64,000 bases of DNA from Apostichopus japonicus (GCF_037975245.1 NC_092569.1:28805668-28869667), one strand, 5' to 3'; numbered from the stretch's first letter, positions 1 through 12,162 are shown. Numbers and translations: made by a program. Notes: generated by a model from the sequence alone, not told the origin.

Positions 1-433
1 CCTAGGCCTAAGCTAACAACATTAGGGGTATTTCATGCATTGAAACTGAGTTTTTGTCCTTAGTTAAACACCAGGTACTTCCAACTTTAGCAAAAATAAC
101 CCAAAGTATAATTACTATGTACTTTAGGTGCCCACAGATGTCAAATTTCACTGAACTTAGTCGTTCACGTCAAACACACTGCAGGCATTTTGGTCTGATT
201 CTGAAGGATTTTGAATTTCGTGCATTTGGCACCTACTTAGCAGATTCAAGGCAGGAATCATACTACGGAAGCTTTGGTAGGTCAAGGCTTATCGACCCAA
301 TATTTATTGGGGAGGAAAACTGGTTAGAAATGCTCAGAAGGCTATTCTAGCCTAATGTATATGAAACGCACATGCTCTTTGTGGTACTTTAAGGCTGTAA
401 TACTAATTTATGCGTAAAAATCTAAACGCTACC
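1..433. other. Unassigned left edge
   Basis: A 98-codon open frame on the + strand (54-350) was inspected and not recognised; it shows no domain motif and no splice context. The last 8 bases (426-433, ACGCTACC) are the left target-site copy of the adjacent hAT element. Confidence 0.4.
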
Positions 434-1751
434 CATGGGCGTCAGCAGGTTTCAGAAAGTGAGGGGGAAACTATACTATCTAAGCGGAGCGCCAGCATTG
501 GTTGGCGCGTAGCGTACCAGAAAGTTTTGGGTACATAAGACCCCCTAGATCGCAGGAGACGGCCTTCCTGAGTCGTTTTTAGTTACATCATAACCAGATC
601 TGTGAGGAGAAATTTTGTCTCACAAAACTAAATTCTGACAGAAAGTACTGGTAGAAAGATGCCGTTCTGACACCAAGGGAGACGAATTACACAGCGTCCA
701 TCTCAAACGAAATATTGAAAAAATGGCGCCGTCACCTCCGGGATGAGTGGAGTGTTATATATAATACATGCATGTAGGTGCGAGACGTCAGTTGTTATGT
801 GCCCAGGTATTTTAATAATAATAATCAGAAAAAGGCACCGTGCGCAGAGCGTGTGTAGCGCCTAGCCGGCACTCAACAATAAAGATCTACCATATCCGGC
901 GAATACATGTAGCCTTAATTACTTAACCCCTACACCCATATTCGTCCGTCCAGTCCAAGGGACTGGAGGTAGTGATATGAACATAGTAACTCATCACCAT
1001 CTACCTGTATGGCTTACCTAATCCCTTGGAACCCATACAAAGAACATGTGTGCAAGATTCAATACACTTTCGAATGGTCTCTCCCCCCCCCCCCCCGAAC
1101 GAATTAAATGGGCAGATTTAGGATATTGGGAGAATGGGAGATAAATGACGGTGCAAGTGATAGATAGCAGGGGCCAAGGGAGTCCAGATTTCTTGACCTT
1201 AAATATTTGCAGAATATGTCACTGGGTCACTCGGTGCTTGTCCCAACACCCAACTTAGGAGGATTCACCGCAGTGTCAGAAGTTCCCAAAAATCGGTATA
1301 CGACTGTCTGATGATCTGATGAACTCTTCTGCGATTCTCTGTGGACTCAACGCTGCCAGCCTATCGCAATGCACATGGCAGATCATGAGATGGTTAAGGC
1401 GCTGCTGTGTCATGGTGCAACGGAGCCCGGTCTTCATGCGTCGAAGAGCACTGAATGAACGTTCGGCTGTGCACGAGCCTGCTGGGGAGATGAGCAGGAG
1501 ACGTAGCAACCGCGAAGGGGATAAAGAGCCAAGCACTGTTCTAATTTCCAGTGCAATTTATTGATAATGATTCTTAAGTTAGATTCTACTTGAATCAGCT
1601 CAGCAATTGTGATAGAAAATCGCGCATATGCATGTGATTTTTTTAATAACTGCTCTGAAAAGTAGGTGGGACAAATGATATGATATCCCCTCCACTTTTG
1701 AAAGTGGGGGGGGGGACATGTCCCCCCGTCCCCCACCTGATGACGCCCATG
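434..1751 (-). mobile_element. hAT-superfamily element remnant with perfect 8-bp target duplication
   Basis: The element starts with CATGGGCGTCAGCAGG and ends with CCTGATGACGCCCATG, imperfect terminal inverted repeats. It is bracketed by identical 8-bp copies of ACGCTACC (426-433 and 1752-1759), the target duplication length typical of hAT. The - strand carries the C-terminal part of a hAT transposase (1276-1536). At 474-560 it holds a dispersed hairpin module also found in several other TE families of this window, and a poly-C tract lies at 1082-1096. At 1318 bp it is too short and too broken to be autonomous. Confidence 0.85.
1276..1536 (-). pseudogene. hAT transposase C-terminal (dimerisation) fragment
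   Basis: The 86-codon frame shows the hAT C-terminal signature: a run of leucines, then AERSFSALRRMKTGLR, TMTQQRLNHLM and a final isoleucine/phenylalanine-rich tail. This matches the hAT family dimerisation region found in ZBED/P52rIPK-like transposases. The N-terminal zinc finger and the catalytic core are missing and the upstream sequence is out of frame, so this is a relic. It is closely related to the relics at 12388-12807 and 24978-25455. Confidence 0.85.
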
Positions 1752-1759
1752 ACGCTACC

Positions 1760-3087
1760 CATCACCAGATAGCTGACAAGTTGGCCATTCATGGCACCAT
1801 CAAGTTTCCGTACCATGACCGTGAAGATTTTTTGCTATCTGAGCCGGAAGTTTTCGTCACTTGTAAACAAACCTCTTCACTCAGTGGTAAACAAATTTCC
1901 TACGCTGCTCCCGGGACGCCTAAAGGGGTCTAAAATTGCCTCAATTGACCCAATTTTTTTCACCACATGTACTTCCATTCATGCTCTTCAACATGCAAGC
2001 CACAAAAAACTAGATTATGATTGATAACAGGTCACAAAAGATGTTCTCCCGCTGCTTTTTGGCACTTTTCCTGAAGAAGAACAATCGAGCGGATTGATAT
2101 AGACTCTAATAGGAGTATGCCACCTGCAGAACTCTAAGTTACTTTGGTGCACTAATGTAAGTTAGAGTTCTTAGACTGAACAAATAAATTATTAAAGTAG
2201 GCCTAGTACTGACACTGAAGATACTGATTTATTTGAATGTAATGATAAATTATTAAATAAATTCCACAAGTCACATTCTTCATGTTTCTTTCCTTTACTT
2301 TTTCCTTAATGGTCAGTTATAGTTTGCAAAAATTTGAAGAAAACAAGTTAAATGATTTTCTAGTGTCCTCCGATGCACATGCATGCCTATACCCTAATAC
2401 AATAAACAAAATAAATGAAATGAAATGAGAATCTAACCAAATCCCTTACATTTTGAAAATCATAACATTAAAGGCATTGAAGACTCGCCCCAAACCGCGT
2501 GCGGCCATCTGAAAAAGTTAACTTCCTTTTGCTTGCAAGTGACGTTTTGTTTGTGTCGCTACAAAATGCAAACAGTATTGAAACGTGATACCTTGTTATC
2601 TTTAGCTGGACCTGAGATGTCCATCGCTGTATCGTTCATACACTGTGCTGTGGGTATTGACTGCAGCTGTATGTACTGACTGTACACTAGTGTCTAAATA
2701 CCGACGTCCGGTAGCAAGCTGTGTGTGTATTTTCTGGGATCGATGGTGGTGATTAACACTTGTGTTACACCTCATTCAAAACAAGGTCAGATTACCGGCA
2801 TTAGACAATTCTTTTTGCGCAAGTCTTCACACCCTTTAACCTACAAAGAAATCTAACAATGGTTACACACGTGACTAGTCATATTGTACTGTACCAATAT
2901 GCCTAGTCTAAAGTCAATTAAGGATAATTTTAAATACAGTAGTCCATAGCCTACAATATTTTTAACTCAGGTATGATTCATGCCAAATGAAATTCTTGTG
3001 CTCATTCTCATGTCTAACTGGTTACTGTTCACAGTGTTGCCACAGAGTCTGACTGTCAGCTTACCAGTACTGTATTCCTGATTTAAC
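1760..3087. other. Flank upstream of the RIDA-like gene, no gene recognised
   Basis: Several short open frames (1718-2024) show no recognisable domain. The sequence just before the RIDA ATG should hold its promoter and 5' untranslated region; I do not see a clear TATA box, as is usual for a housekeeping gene. Confidence 0.35.
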
Positions 3088-3110
3088 ATGGCAGCTCCAA
3101 TACCCATCAG
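3088..3110 (+). CDS. RIDA: RIDA-like exon 1 (start codon)
   Basis: ATG followed by seven codons and a clean GTGAGA donor at 3111. The start sits where animal RidA proteins begin, shortly before the first beta strand. Confidence 0.7.
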
Positions 3111-6025
3111 GTGAGAACCATGAATGCTTTTCATCAATCTGTATTTATTTGTTTTTCATTAGAGAACAGAAATATTGTTTCTATTGCTCACTTTCTGTTT
3201 ATATTTTAAAGCATAAGAATTTTAACTTGGAAACATGGACTAGAAACTGAGCTGCTTATGGGACTACTTCATTATTAATGAAAATGTAATACTTGTGCTA
3301 TTCAGTGAAATTGTATGCATAATTCCTTATGCCTACACTTAAGCAAATATTTGAATATGGTATTAGACGGTAAGATTACCTGATGTTAGTAATCTTATCT
3401 CTATAACGAGAGCAGTATATATATTTTGGAAGACAGTGTACTTTTGTTTGCTGCAACTACGTTATTACTAAAAAGTTTGTAGTAAATGCATTTAAACTAC
3501 ATGAGTACTTATTACTGTTCATTGACTGAAAGATTGTAAGAAGAACCTAGATGGTGATATTAAATATGTGTGAATTTGGATAAATTCTAGCGTGTTTTTC
3601 ATCTACAGTTGCATACATTATTTCAGCTGGGATAAACTGCTAACCATTAAATACTGTATTCTCCTGTGATCAATTTCTTTGGTTCAGAACATAATGTTTG
3701 CGCATCAATTCACTCTTTTGCATTTTGCATTCAACTCTTTTGCATTTGTACTTAGTAAACACTTTTTGCATATCAGTTGGAGTAGCAGCCTACTGTAGCA
3801 GCCTTGCTGTACTAGTGGTACAGTACATTTCATACTCATTAATGCAAACTTTAGAAAATACTACAGTGATAATGTCTCTAATTTCCTTTTCTCTTTTAAT
3901 GGAGACAAATGCCCTTTAAGTTTGAAGCATAAAACATGTTTTTTTTCTATTTGAATAAAAATGTAGCCCAGTCGTGATTGATGGAAAGACGGCATATCTT
4001 TCTGGACAGTCGGGATTGGATCCTGACAATAACTTCAAGTTAGTACCAGGAGGCATCGAAGCTGAGACTCGGCAAGTAAGTGCACAGTACACGCTCACTG
4101 CATGACTCTCTGTATTAAATTAATGCTATTAATTTGTTCTACACAATAAACTTTCATACATTTGAGAAGCCTGTTTGACTAAAGAAGAATTTGTAAGATT
4201 CCTGCAATGTAGGCCAGTGCCTAATATTTAAACTTTCGAAACAATTTTCTTTGCACAAAATTAGGAACCAAGATTTACGATAATTTAATTGCTGAGAGAG
4301 TTTATTGTTGTTGTTGTGCATGTACAACTGGTAGATTAGAATTCTGCTCTATCAACAACGGCGGCAGAAGTTAAGTCATTACTGTGAAAGTTGATAGGAA
4401 GGAAACCGGTTCACAAATTTATGTGTACGGAGCAAATTGTCATTTGGGTACTAACTTTAAAGTTAAGTTGTCTAAGAATGAAAGTGTTTTAATTTGTGAC
4501 CTGAATAACTAATAAGTATACAGTAACAACTTGTGCAGTTACACCCGGGACTGGAGAGGAGAAAAGAACTGGTTGAAAAATGTAAATGTTTCCACTTTCC
4601 AGAATCACATTGTCATATTATTGATTGATTGATTTATTTGTTTATCACGTGAATATATACAATGTGATAGGAAGTCCTCTAAAAAACCTTCAGATGGTTA
4701 ACAAAGTAGAGGACTCCCTGTAAAGAAAGGAAAAAGTAAACTAAATATATAAGAAAAAATGAACATGTTCAATTAATAAGATGCAATAATTTTTTGAATA
4801 AAGTTTCTTCTGAATGATTTTGCAGAAGGTTTATTTGTAATATTGTCTGATAGAGAATTCCATGTTTTGATTGTACGTGCCCTTAGTGATAACATCCCCA
4901 TTGTAGAATTATACCTGTTATAATGTGCTTTGCCTGAAAATCTGGTATTGTAATGATGAATATCACTGTTACATATTAAGTAGTCATTAAAAGCATTTGG
5001 TAACAGTCCATTCCATGCCTTATAAGCAAATATAGCAAGGTTAACCTTAATAATGTCATCAGTTTTTAACAAATTAGAACGCTTAAAAAGAGGATTTGTG
5101 TGGTCCCGTGGTTTGGCATGTGTTATATGGCGGACAGCTGTCTTCTGTGTAATACAAATGGGATTCAGATTGGTATATCTAGTACCAGACCATATGTTAC
5201 AATAATATGTAATATGTGGCTGGACTAATGTCTCATAGAGAATCTTTAAAATGTGTTGTGGCAGATAATGCTTAAGCTTAGCTAAAACACCGGTGTTTTT
5301 GCAACTTTTTTACAGACAGTTGTAGTGTGGTCACACCATTTAAGTTCATGATCTATATATACGCCAAAAAATCTAGTAATATTGACTTGTTGTAGTCGTT
5401 TACCACCCATAGTAATATCAGCATATTATTGCTTGCTGTAGGCTTAGACAAGTGTGAAAGCTGAGAGTAATGCTGCATTTCTGGTATTGTAGCAATTGTA
5501 AGTTTTACAGCCGACATCCTAAAGAATAATTGCGATGACATTTCACATCTATGTTATTTAATCCAAATCTGACAAAATTTGCTCAGTTGCTTTGTTCTGG
5601 TTACTCAAGGAGTAGTTAGATACTTATTGAGATTCTGCAGCATTACTGAGCCAATGTTCCCAAATTTTGAGAAACCGTTGGATTATGAAGAGCTCTTTAA
5701 GGCTTGAAAGAAATTATTGTCACAAGCAGACAATATCCTACATTCTGTACGATTTATTTTTAACAATATTTAACGACGTTTAACAACATTGGCAGAGTTC
5801 TTCGAAGCCAAGGGCTGTCCTATGAAGATGTTGAGTGGAGCTTCTAAAGAAGCATTAAATTTGTTACACAGAATAGACCAACTTCACTTTGTGAATAAGC
5901 TCTGATTTGCAATCAAAATGAAAAAAAAAATCATTCCTTTTCCCTTTTTCTCCTAGTGGTGAAAGTGACAGTGTTTCTCACAGATCTCAATGACTTTTCC
6001 AAAATGAATGAAGTCTACAGACAGT
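3088..6025 (+). CDS. RIDA: RidA/UK114-family imine deaminase gene, exons 1-4 only (possibly a pseudogene)
   Basis: RidA hydrolyses reactive enamine/imine intermediates made by PLP enzymes and acts in cytosol and mitochondria (family knowledge). Four pieces line up with animal RidA: exon 1 (3088-3110), exon 2 (3967-4075), exon 3 (5776-5830) and exon 4 (5957-6025). Exon lengths and phases (2, 0, 1, 1) fit one continuous reading, and I recall the same exon boundaries in vertebrates. Recognisable stretches are VVIDGKTAYLSGQ in exon 2 and VVKVTVFLTDLNDFSKMNE in exon 4. The last exon, with the active-site arginine (FPAR motif), was not found in the window. Exon 3 lacks canonical splice sites on both sides. 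So the locus is either a decayed copy or contains base errors; it could also continue beyond what I recognise. Confidence 0.75.
3967..4075 (+). CDS. RIDA: RIDA-like exon 2
   Basis: Acceptor TGTAG at 3962-3966 and donor GTAAGT at 4076. It encodes the beta-hairpin with the SGQ(S/I)G(L/M)DP motif and the PGGIEAETRQ helix start typical of RidA. Confidence 0.85.
4619..5541 (-). mobile_element. L2/CR1-type LINE 3' fragment in RIDA intron 2
   Basis: On the - strand, pieces in several frames resemble the C-terminal third of an L2/CR1-group reverse transcriptase: a GVYIDxELKWxDH segment near 5340, then VNLAIFAYKAWNGLLPNAF and a HHYNTR motif in the 4773-5072 frame. The 3' end lies at 4619-4635, where a short (ATTG)n tail is present, as these LINEs usually have. 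The catalytic (F/Y)xDD region and the endonuclease are absent, and frames are broken, so it is a 5'-truncated dead copy. Confidence 0.75.
5776..5830 (+). pseudogene. RIDA: RIDA-like exon 3 with both splice sites lost
   Basis: The 18 codons plus one base align residue by residue with the RidA helix that reads ALKNxGxxLKAAG in vertebrates; here NNIGRVLRSQGLSYEDV is visible. The length (55 nt) and phase exactly bridge exons 2 and 4. However, the acceptor dinucleotide is CG (5774-5775) instead of AG, and the donor reads TTGAGT (5831-5836) instead of GTGAGT: each is one substitution from canonical. Skipping this exon would shift the frame. Confidence 0.7.
5957..6025 (+). CDS. RIDA: RIDA-like exon 4
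   Basis: Pyrimidine-rich acceptor ending CTCCTAG (5950-5956) and donor GTAAGT at 6026. It encodes the highly conserved strand-helix segment with VVKVTVFLTDLNDF and MNEVYRQ. Length 69 nt, phase 1 to 1. Confidence 0.85.
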
Positions 6026-6825
6026 GTAAGTTTGTCTAATCTTACTTAGTCATTTCTTAGTAATCTTAACATCTTTATCACCTGCATCATACTGACAACT
6101 CACTATCAGAGTTGTCTGGTTTGAATTGAACTTCTGCGAAGGTCACCTGCTCCGATACTGTAAGTTTGTAGACCTACGGTAGGTTGAATGTTGAGCTTTG
6201 AGTTGTGTCTACTATGTACTCGATTCAATTGAATTCAAGTCAATTTATTTCTTTTATGTACATAACTTACTGACAAAAGGAGTTCGAACAAAGAATTACA
6301 TAATATTACATACGATGGACACGGGGGCGTCAATCCGATTTGAAATGTGGGGGGACGTAATCGATTCGAGTATTCCGGCCGTAAGTTCTTTCTAAGCAGA
6401 GCGCCACCTTCAGTTGGTGGCAGCGTACCAAGAAAAATTCAGATTTTAATACCTGCCAGATCGCTGGAGATGGCACTTGCCAGGCTGGATATCAGCCATC
6501 TAGTTGCATGATTTCGGGAGAAAATTACAAATTTATCACTCAGGAAATCTGCAATAAAGTTCATGCGGCCTTCATTTTTGGTGGATTTTTTATTTTATTA
6601 GTGATTCCAATTGACATGAACATTAGAACCCAGTGCAAGTTTACAAATGATGCGGCAAACTGGAACCCCAGCCCCATTTTGCCCTATGTTTCAGGAGAAT
6701 ACCCCTCATTTGTTCGAACCCAAGACAACTAACAATCTGTGAATAAATTTACTTTGAAATGGACACATTATATTGCACCAAGTCGGTCAAGGAATAACCC
6801 CAGGGCCTCAGATATAGGCCTATAG
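6026..6825. other. TE-derived spacer with no recognised exon
   Basis: I searched this stretch for the missing RidA C-terminal exon and did not find it. At 6320-6370 lies a sequence resembling the GGGCGTCAA transposon terminus of the hAT remnants, and at 6393-6495 a copy of the dispersed GGTTGGCGC hairpin module. The open frame 6508-6732 is not recognised. Confidence 0.4.
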
Positions 6826-7150
6826 CAGGGGTGGGCAACCTTTTTGAATGAATGGGCCAGATTTTAGGAGTGAAAGATTGACAGGGCCGCACCTAACCAA
6901 CGACTTGCTGTTGATTTCAAACCTTTGATTCCAAGGACGTTCAAGCAATAGGTGTGTGTACTAATCTGTATTCACAAAAACATAATGTCAATACAGTCCA
7001 GTTGACAATTAACGGTGATAATAGACCTACCTGACAGTATCATTAGTGCAGATAAATTCTAAGCAGCTAGTTCGTGTTTTGTGATGATGTAAAATAGATT
7101 GATTTTTTTTCTTTTTCTTGAGACATCTCATGGGCCGCAAACAAATTGGA
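6826..7150. mobile_element. Probable hAT non-autonomous element end
   Basis: Starts with CAGGGGTGGGCAACCTTTTT and soon GGGCCAGA, the classic terminus of Charlie/Tip100-type hAT elements; a GGGCCGCAAAC segment near 7131 may mark the other side. No coding capacity, no clear target duplication found. Confidence 0.4.
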
Positions 7151-7375
7151 CATATAGGCGAAGGAAGCTATCCGCCGAGACTGCATGTGAGTTTCTCGCC
7201 TTGCCGTCCTGGGAGTCATACCACAAAATGGTGCATTTCCTCATACGCCATTATTAGTAATTTAAATAAGTAACTAATTCAGCACAGCCCAGATCCGAGT
7301 TCATATAGTGAGCTTAGCGCAAATTTGGCCAAAAGTTGTTATACCCCAGCATGTTAAACCACCAATGACTTTTAA

Positions 7376-9300
7376 CAGGGGCGTATCCAGGATTTTCTAA
7401 CCCGGGGGGCGCGAATTACTATCTAAGCGGAGCGCCACCATCGGTTGGCGCGGAGCGTACTAGAAAATTTCTGGTTTTTATAAGCCCCAGATCACGGGAA
7501 ATGGCACTTCTTGGGCATGAACATGACCAACCAGATGTACACTTTTGCCTGAGAACCAAGTATTTCCCAATAGTTTTTTTTCCATCCAGAACCTTTTTGA
7601 AGATTGTCACCAGTCACACATCATGTTCGACCTCATTTCACTGTGGATCATTCATTGCTTTTGTAGGTGATTCTACGTCACGGCCCACAGTATCCGAAAG
7701 CCCCACTTTTCAAGGTTTTAAGCCCATTATTTGTTCAGAATTTGAAAATTCACATTTCTCGTGAATAAAATCACTTCAAAACATACCCATAATGTTGCAC
7801 AAAATTCAATCTATGGACAACCAATATAGAAAAACCTCCTTGAACCCCTAACAGACAGGTCAAAATTGCACTAGTAGAGGGAAGTATGATGAAAAATGTT
7901 GGTCAGGAAATTTTCGAAAATTCAGACACAGTTAATTTATTGGTGTACAAATATTAAAACCTCTTATAACGGCTATTATAAAACTTGGTTGAAGGAAATG
8001 AAAAATAGCATATATTTCCGATATCAGATATTTCGAAACCAATTACTACACACATAGGCGTAGGAGGCGGGGGCTGCAGCCCCCCCCCCCAAACAATTTT
8101 TCCCCCTGAAAATTTGTGCAATATGCTGAGAATTTTTCGGGCACCTACTGAAAGAAAAATAAATAGCAATGATGTAGCTTAATGAAATGAATAGTTTAAA
8201 AATTATCTCCTTGGTAATTAAAATAAAGTTCTAAGCTTGGCCGACTAATTCGCCATTACTACTGTAAAAAAGAGTTTTGACGTAAATGGATCTGTATGAT
8301 TTTTCTCCATCTACATATTACATTTCGTTGTTTTACATTAGCATCCGGCGGTATACTGCGCATCTTTCACGGACCATATGGCACACGATGCCATGCGATG
8401 TAATGACCGATGCTTGCTTATATGATGTTGACATTAACATGTTAAACGCGCGCGAAGGGCGCGAAAAATTTTGGTTATATTTTTCGGGCAAGTCGTTACA
8501 GCCCCCAAATCCAATTGGGCTCTTACGCCTTTGACTACACATATAGACAGTTTTGAGGCTGTTCATCCTGGAACATGCATTTTCTTGCTCACTGATATAA
8601 TGTGATATCTGCTCTTTGCTTTACAAATTCCGAAAAGGTGTGTAGCGAGTAATTTGCCAAGGGAGGAGCGAAGCCTGTGGGCAAACTATGTAAGTGTAGC
8701 GCCACCATGAGTTGGCGTGAAGCGTACAAGAAAATTTTGGCCGAAAATGCCTCCCAGATCGCTGAAAATGACACTTCCCATGCCTTGTAAGTTGCATCTA
8801 ATCATTGTCTATTTTGAAATTACTAGCGATATCATAAAGAAAATTTGCTTGGGGGGGGGCGGTCGCCCCCTTCCCGAAATGCGTCATGTTCCCCGACGAC
8901 TCGGTCGAGTTCAAGACCAGCCACAGTTGGTTCCATAGCACAATTGTGCAATTGTTTAAGGCGTCCATACACACACACGCGTTATGATAGACCATATATA
9001 GTATATATATATATATAGATACATTAGTGAGAGAGGAAAAATGGAACGTCAAAAATGAGTTGTCGGTGTAAGGGGTAGGGTGAGGCGCACGTCTCCTCCG
9101 TAATCCTCGATCTGTCACTGGCTACCCTGTGTATATAACAGGGATCAGCGCTGTAATTATGACTGTTCCTCTTTCTCTTCCCGAGGTCTTGGATTTTATC
9201 TTCTACTCCCTCTTTTTCTCTTTTTTCTCGCTTTCTTCTTTTTCTTTTCCCTTCCTTCCTCTCCTCCTTTCCCCCCCCCCCTCTTTTTCCCTTTTTTATC
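7376..9300. mobile_element. Copy of the 2.1-kb CAGGNGCGTATCCAGG element, right end lost
   Basis: The left end CAGGGGCGTATCCAGG matches the left end of the element at 60392-62505, and the homology runs collinearly through the hairpin modules (7418-7512 and 8693-8775), the C/G runs near 8080 and 8850, and the pyrimidine-rich stretch at 9170-9300. The inverted right terminus is missing. All open frames here (for example 7501-7764, 8286-8534) are within the repeat and carry no known domain, so the element looks non-autonomous. Confidence 0.7.
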
Positions 9301-10183
9301 TCAATACATTACATGTATAGAGATATTGTAACAGTAAGTGGGACTTTCTCTTCTCTTAAAAATTTTTCAGCGTCTTCAAACAAAGTTCTTTTTCTCTGGA
9401 ATTTCCAGAGCAAGAATATATCATATAGACCAACAAAAGTTACTATTTTTTATTCCAGAATTGTATCTCATTCTGTGACTTTTTCACCGATTTATGTCCA
9501 AATCGGGCCAATTTGGACTGAAAACACACTTTGGCAGACCTGTTTTGCACACGCTCCAAAACTTATGTTTTATGAAAGAGAATGGAATAGAACTGTCTTT
9601 CAACAGTGGTATCGTCTAAGATAGGGTCCTATGTATTATATATTTTATTAAAATTTTAAACTTTCATTTGTTGTTTACAGGTAGGTATTAATAAGAATTT
9701 TACTACCTGAATATGACATTTAATGGCTTTTATTTGCTTTATTTGATGTTTAAATGATTTTTCTTTCTTAAAGCAACACTGAGCTGCCGCCCCTACTTTT
9801 AGTAAAAAGGTCCATTTTTGATGATTAAGCCCCGCCCCCAAGTCTGTTTTGTAGCAGATTGGCTATGACTCATAGCAGCTACATGTTAGATATACGAAAA
9901 TGGCTACCCTCGCGAACAATTTTCTGTTCTGTAGTTAGGTACGCGAGGAGTTAGTGTATTGCATGCTAATTACATTCTGTACTGCTGAATTCTACGTAGT
10001 GCATTTAATTTATATTAGGCCTTCGTTTTTGTAACATCCATTTAAGGATAGTACTGGTGTTCAGGTAGCTTTTCAGAGCAAGGGCCATGATAAGTTTGTT
10101 TGATTGCCCTTCATGTATTTTGTATAATTACGTATACACATTCTTGTATTTCTGAAAGCTACTTACTGTAGGCCTAGTGCATT

Positions 10184-10184
<1 letters not shown>
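9301..10184. other. No gene recognised
   Basis: Two short open frames (9313-9624 and 9656-9841 on the - strand) show no recognisable motif. Sequence around 9775-9840 looks like dispersed repeat. Confidence 0.3.

Positions 10185-10250
<66 letters not shown>
10185..10250. repeat. (TA)n microsatellite
   Basis: About 65 bp of uninterrupted TA, directly followed by GGCCTAGGCCCCTAGGCC. Confidence 0.95.
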
Positions 10251-10253
<3 letters not shown>

Positions 10254-11489
10254 CCTAGGCCCCTAGGCCTATTAGGCTTTCAGTGATAGCCACATTAGCA
10301 TTGTACTGGTGTTCAGACAGCTTTTCCTAGGAAGGACCAGGGTAAGTTTGTTTGATGGGTACGTATAAAAGAGGAGCCGGCCATGGCATCACAACTTTGA
10401 TAAGACTATAAAAATTGTATAAGGTTATGTTTTATTTATAAGGATATAAGATGTATAAGGTTATAAGAAGTATGTTTAACTTTCTTTTGAACCTGTAATG
10501 TTTGACATCAAATGTACAAAGAATTAAAATAAAATAACAACATGGAGAGGAACTGAGGTGGCTATTAGGGGAAGAGGAGGCAACCCATCACTTGGATATA
10601 AAAACTTGTAATCTTCTTTTACATTATTTTTTCCAAGTCATAAATCCATGAAATCTTCATGTCCGAAAAATTGAGATGGAAAAACGTGGGTTGTTTTGAT
10701 ATCTAGAAGTGGACACAGTTTTGATGGTAGTCACCACTACAGTCTACAGTAACATACAGTAGGTCAATAGGCCTAGCTCTCAAGGCAGGCATCAAGAATA
10801 TGGTCGAGTTGTTCGCCTCTTCTAATTTGGCTGTTGTCATTGACGTCAAACTATATGACCAAAAAGTCCAACAGAGACTGACCTAAGATGAAGGATACCA
10901 CATAAAAACAAGTTCTTAAATATTCTATGACATTACTAAACCTCTTGCAACGTCGTTCTTTCGACTAACAGGCAATGAGTGCTAAAGGCAAGACTAGCAG
11001 GATAAAGTGTAACCTGCAGAGACTATTCGTGGCAAAGTAGAAAAATGCAAGTTATATATTTGTTGTACCATGATTGATATTGATAATTGTAGAGACAGAG
11101 CAAAGATTTGAAATTAGGAATCAAAATTAAAACTTCCAGTATTGAGATACTGCATCATTGATGCTCTTGTTTCTTTTTTTTTTTCTCTCATCTTTTCCTT
11201 ACCCGGGGGGTAAGGGAAAAAATGTTTTGCTAGGTCTACGAGTATACATTTCTATGAAATTTGAAACAAGGATGGCAAGACAAACCACAAACAAATCACA
11301 CATGCGCATGTATCGTCAGACTTAGAATAGGTCCCATGTAAGTGGTGGCTAAAGTGATGAAGGCATCAAAATAAATCAGTGGTTGTTAGTTGGAGTCCTC
11401 ACGCAAGTTACGTTGGTTGCTAGGTGGATCTGCAGATCTGGTAAACAGGTGAATTCTGGTTGAAGCGTACTTTGTAACCACCGTGTACC
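10251..11489. other. No gene recognised
   Basis: AT-rich sequence without recognisable coding or RNA gene. A fragment at 10028-10105 resembles 10294-10355 (GTACTGGTGTTCAG, AGCTTTTC, AAGTTTGTTTGAT), a local duplication around the TA repeat. Confidence 0.35.
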
Positions 11490-12162
11490 CAGGGACGTAG
11501 CTAGGGCCTGATGATTGAGGGTGGGGGGTGTAGTGGCGGAAACTCCAACTGGATGGGTTTTGAAGCCAGGAAATTCCGACTGCTGCTTTGTACCCCCCCA
11601 CCACCCTCGCGCTACTCGTCAACGATACGGTCAGTGTCAGTCAGACACCAAATCTTTCGCGACTGCACTTTTGTTCTGAACTTTTTTCGATACATTTGTA
11701 CCCACTGGCACTCATTTCACAAACTTATTAGCCCCCCCCCCATCCCAACCAAATATTTTTGTATAAATTCGGGCAAAAATGTTGGTTATATTTTTCGGGC
11801 AAGTTGTTACAACCCCCCCTCCCCCCTCCTCCAAATCAAATTGGGCTCCTATGTTTATGACGGTAGTTCTATTAGGCATTTTTTTGGAGTATTCAATATC
11901 ATACGAAGTTTTGTATGGTGGTACAATTTCTCAAAGCAGCAAGGAAAACGTGGTAAATATGACAGATTAAAGGTCAATTTTGACCGAAATTTTTCAATTT
12001 TTAGGTCATGCACAATCACAGTATTAATGAAGAGGCCTAGATAAACTAGAGTGCGACAGTCGGAAATTCCGACTGTCGCACTCCAATTTTCCAACTATCG
12101 TCAGTTTTACCAAGTTTGGGGTGAGACACCCCCACCCCCCCCCCCCTCCAGAGACGTCCCTG
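11490..12162. mobile_element. Non-autonomous hAT element, CAGGGACGTAGC family
   Basis: Starts CAGGGACGTAGCTAGGG and ends with the related inverted terminus GACGTCCCTG; flanked by near-identical 8-bp copies CGTGTACC (11482-11489) and CATGTACC (12163-12170). It carries a 35-bp perfect palindrome at 12049-12083. It is a shorter version of the element at 56109-57421 and shares its right part with 24590-24752. No transposase frame. Confidence 0.75.
12049..12083. repeat. Perfect 17+1+17 palindrome
   Basis: The arm GAGTGCGACAGTCGGAA is followed by one base and its exact reverse complement. An identical palindrome lies at 57309-57343 and a degenerate one starts at 24637. Confidence 0.9.
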
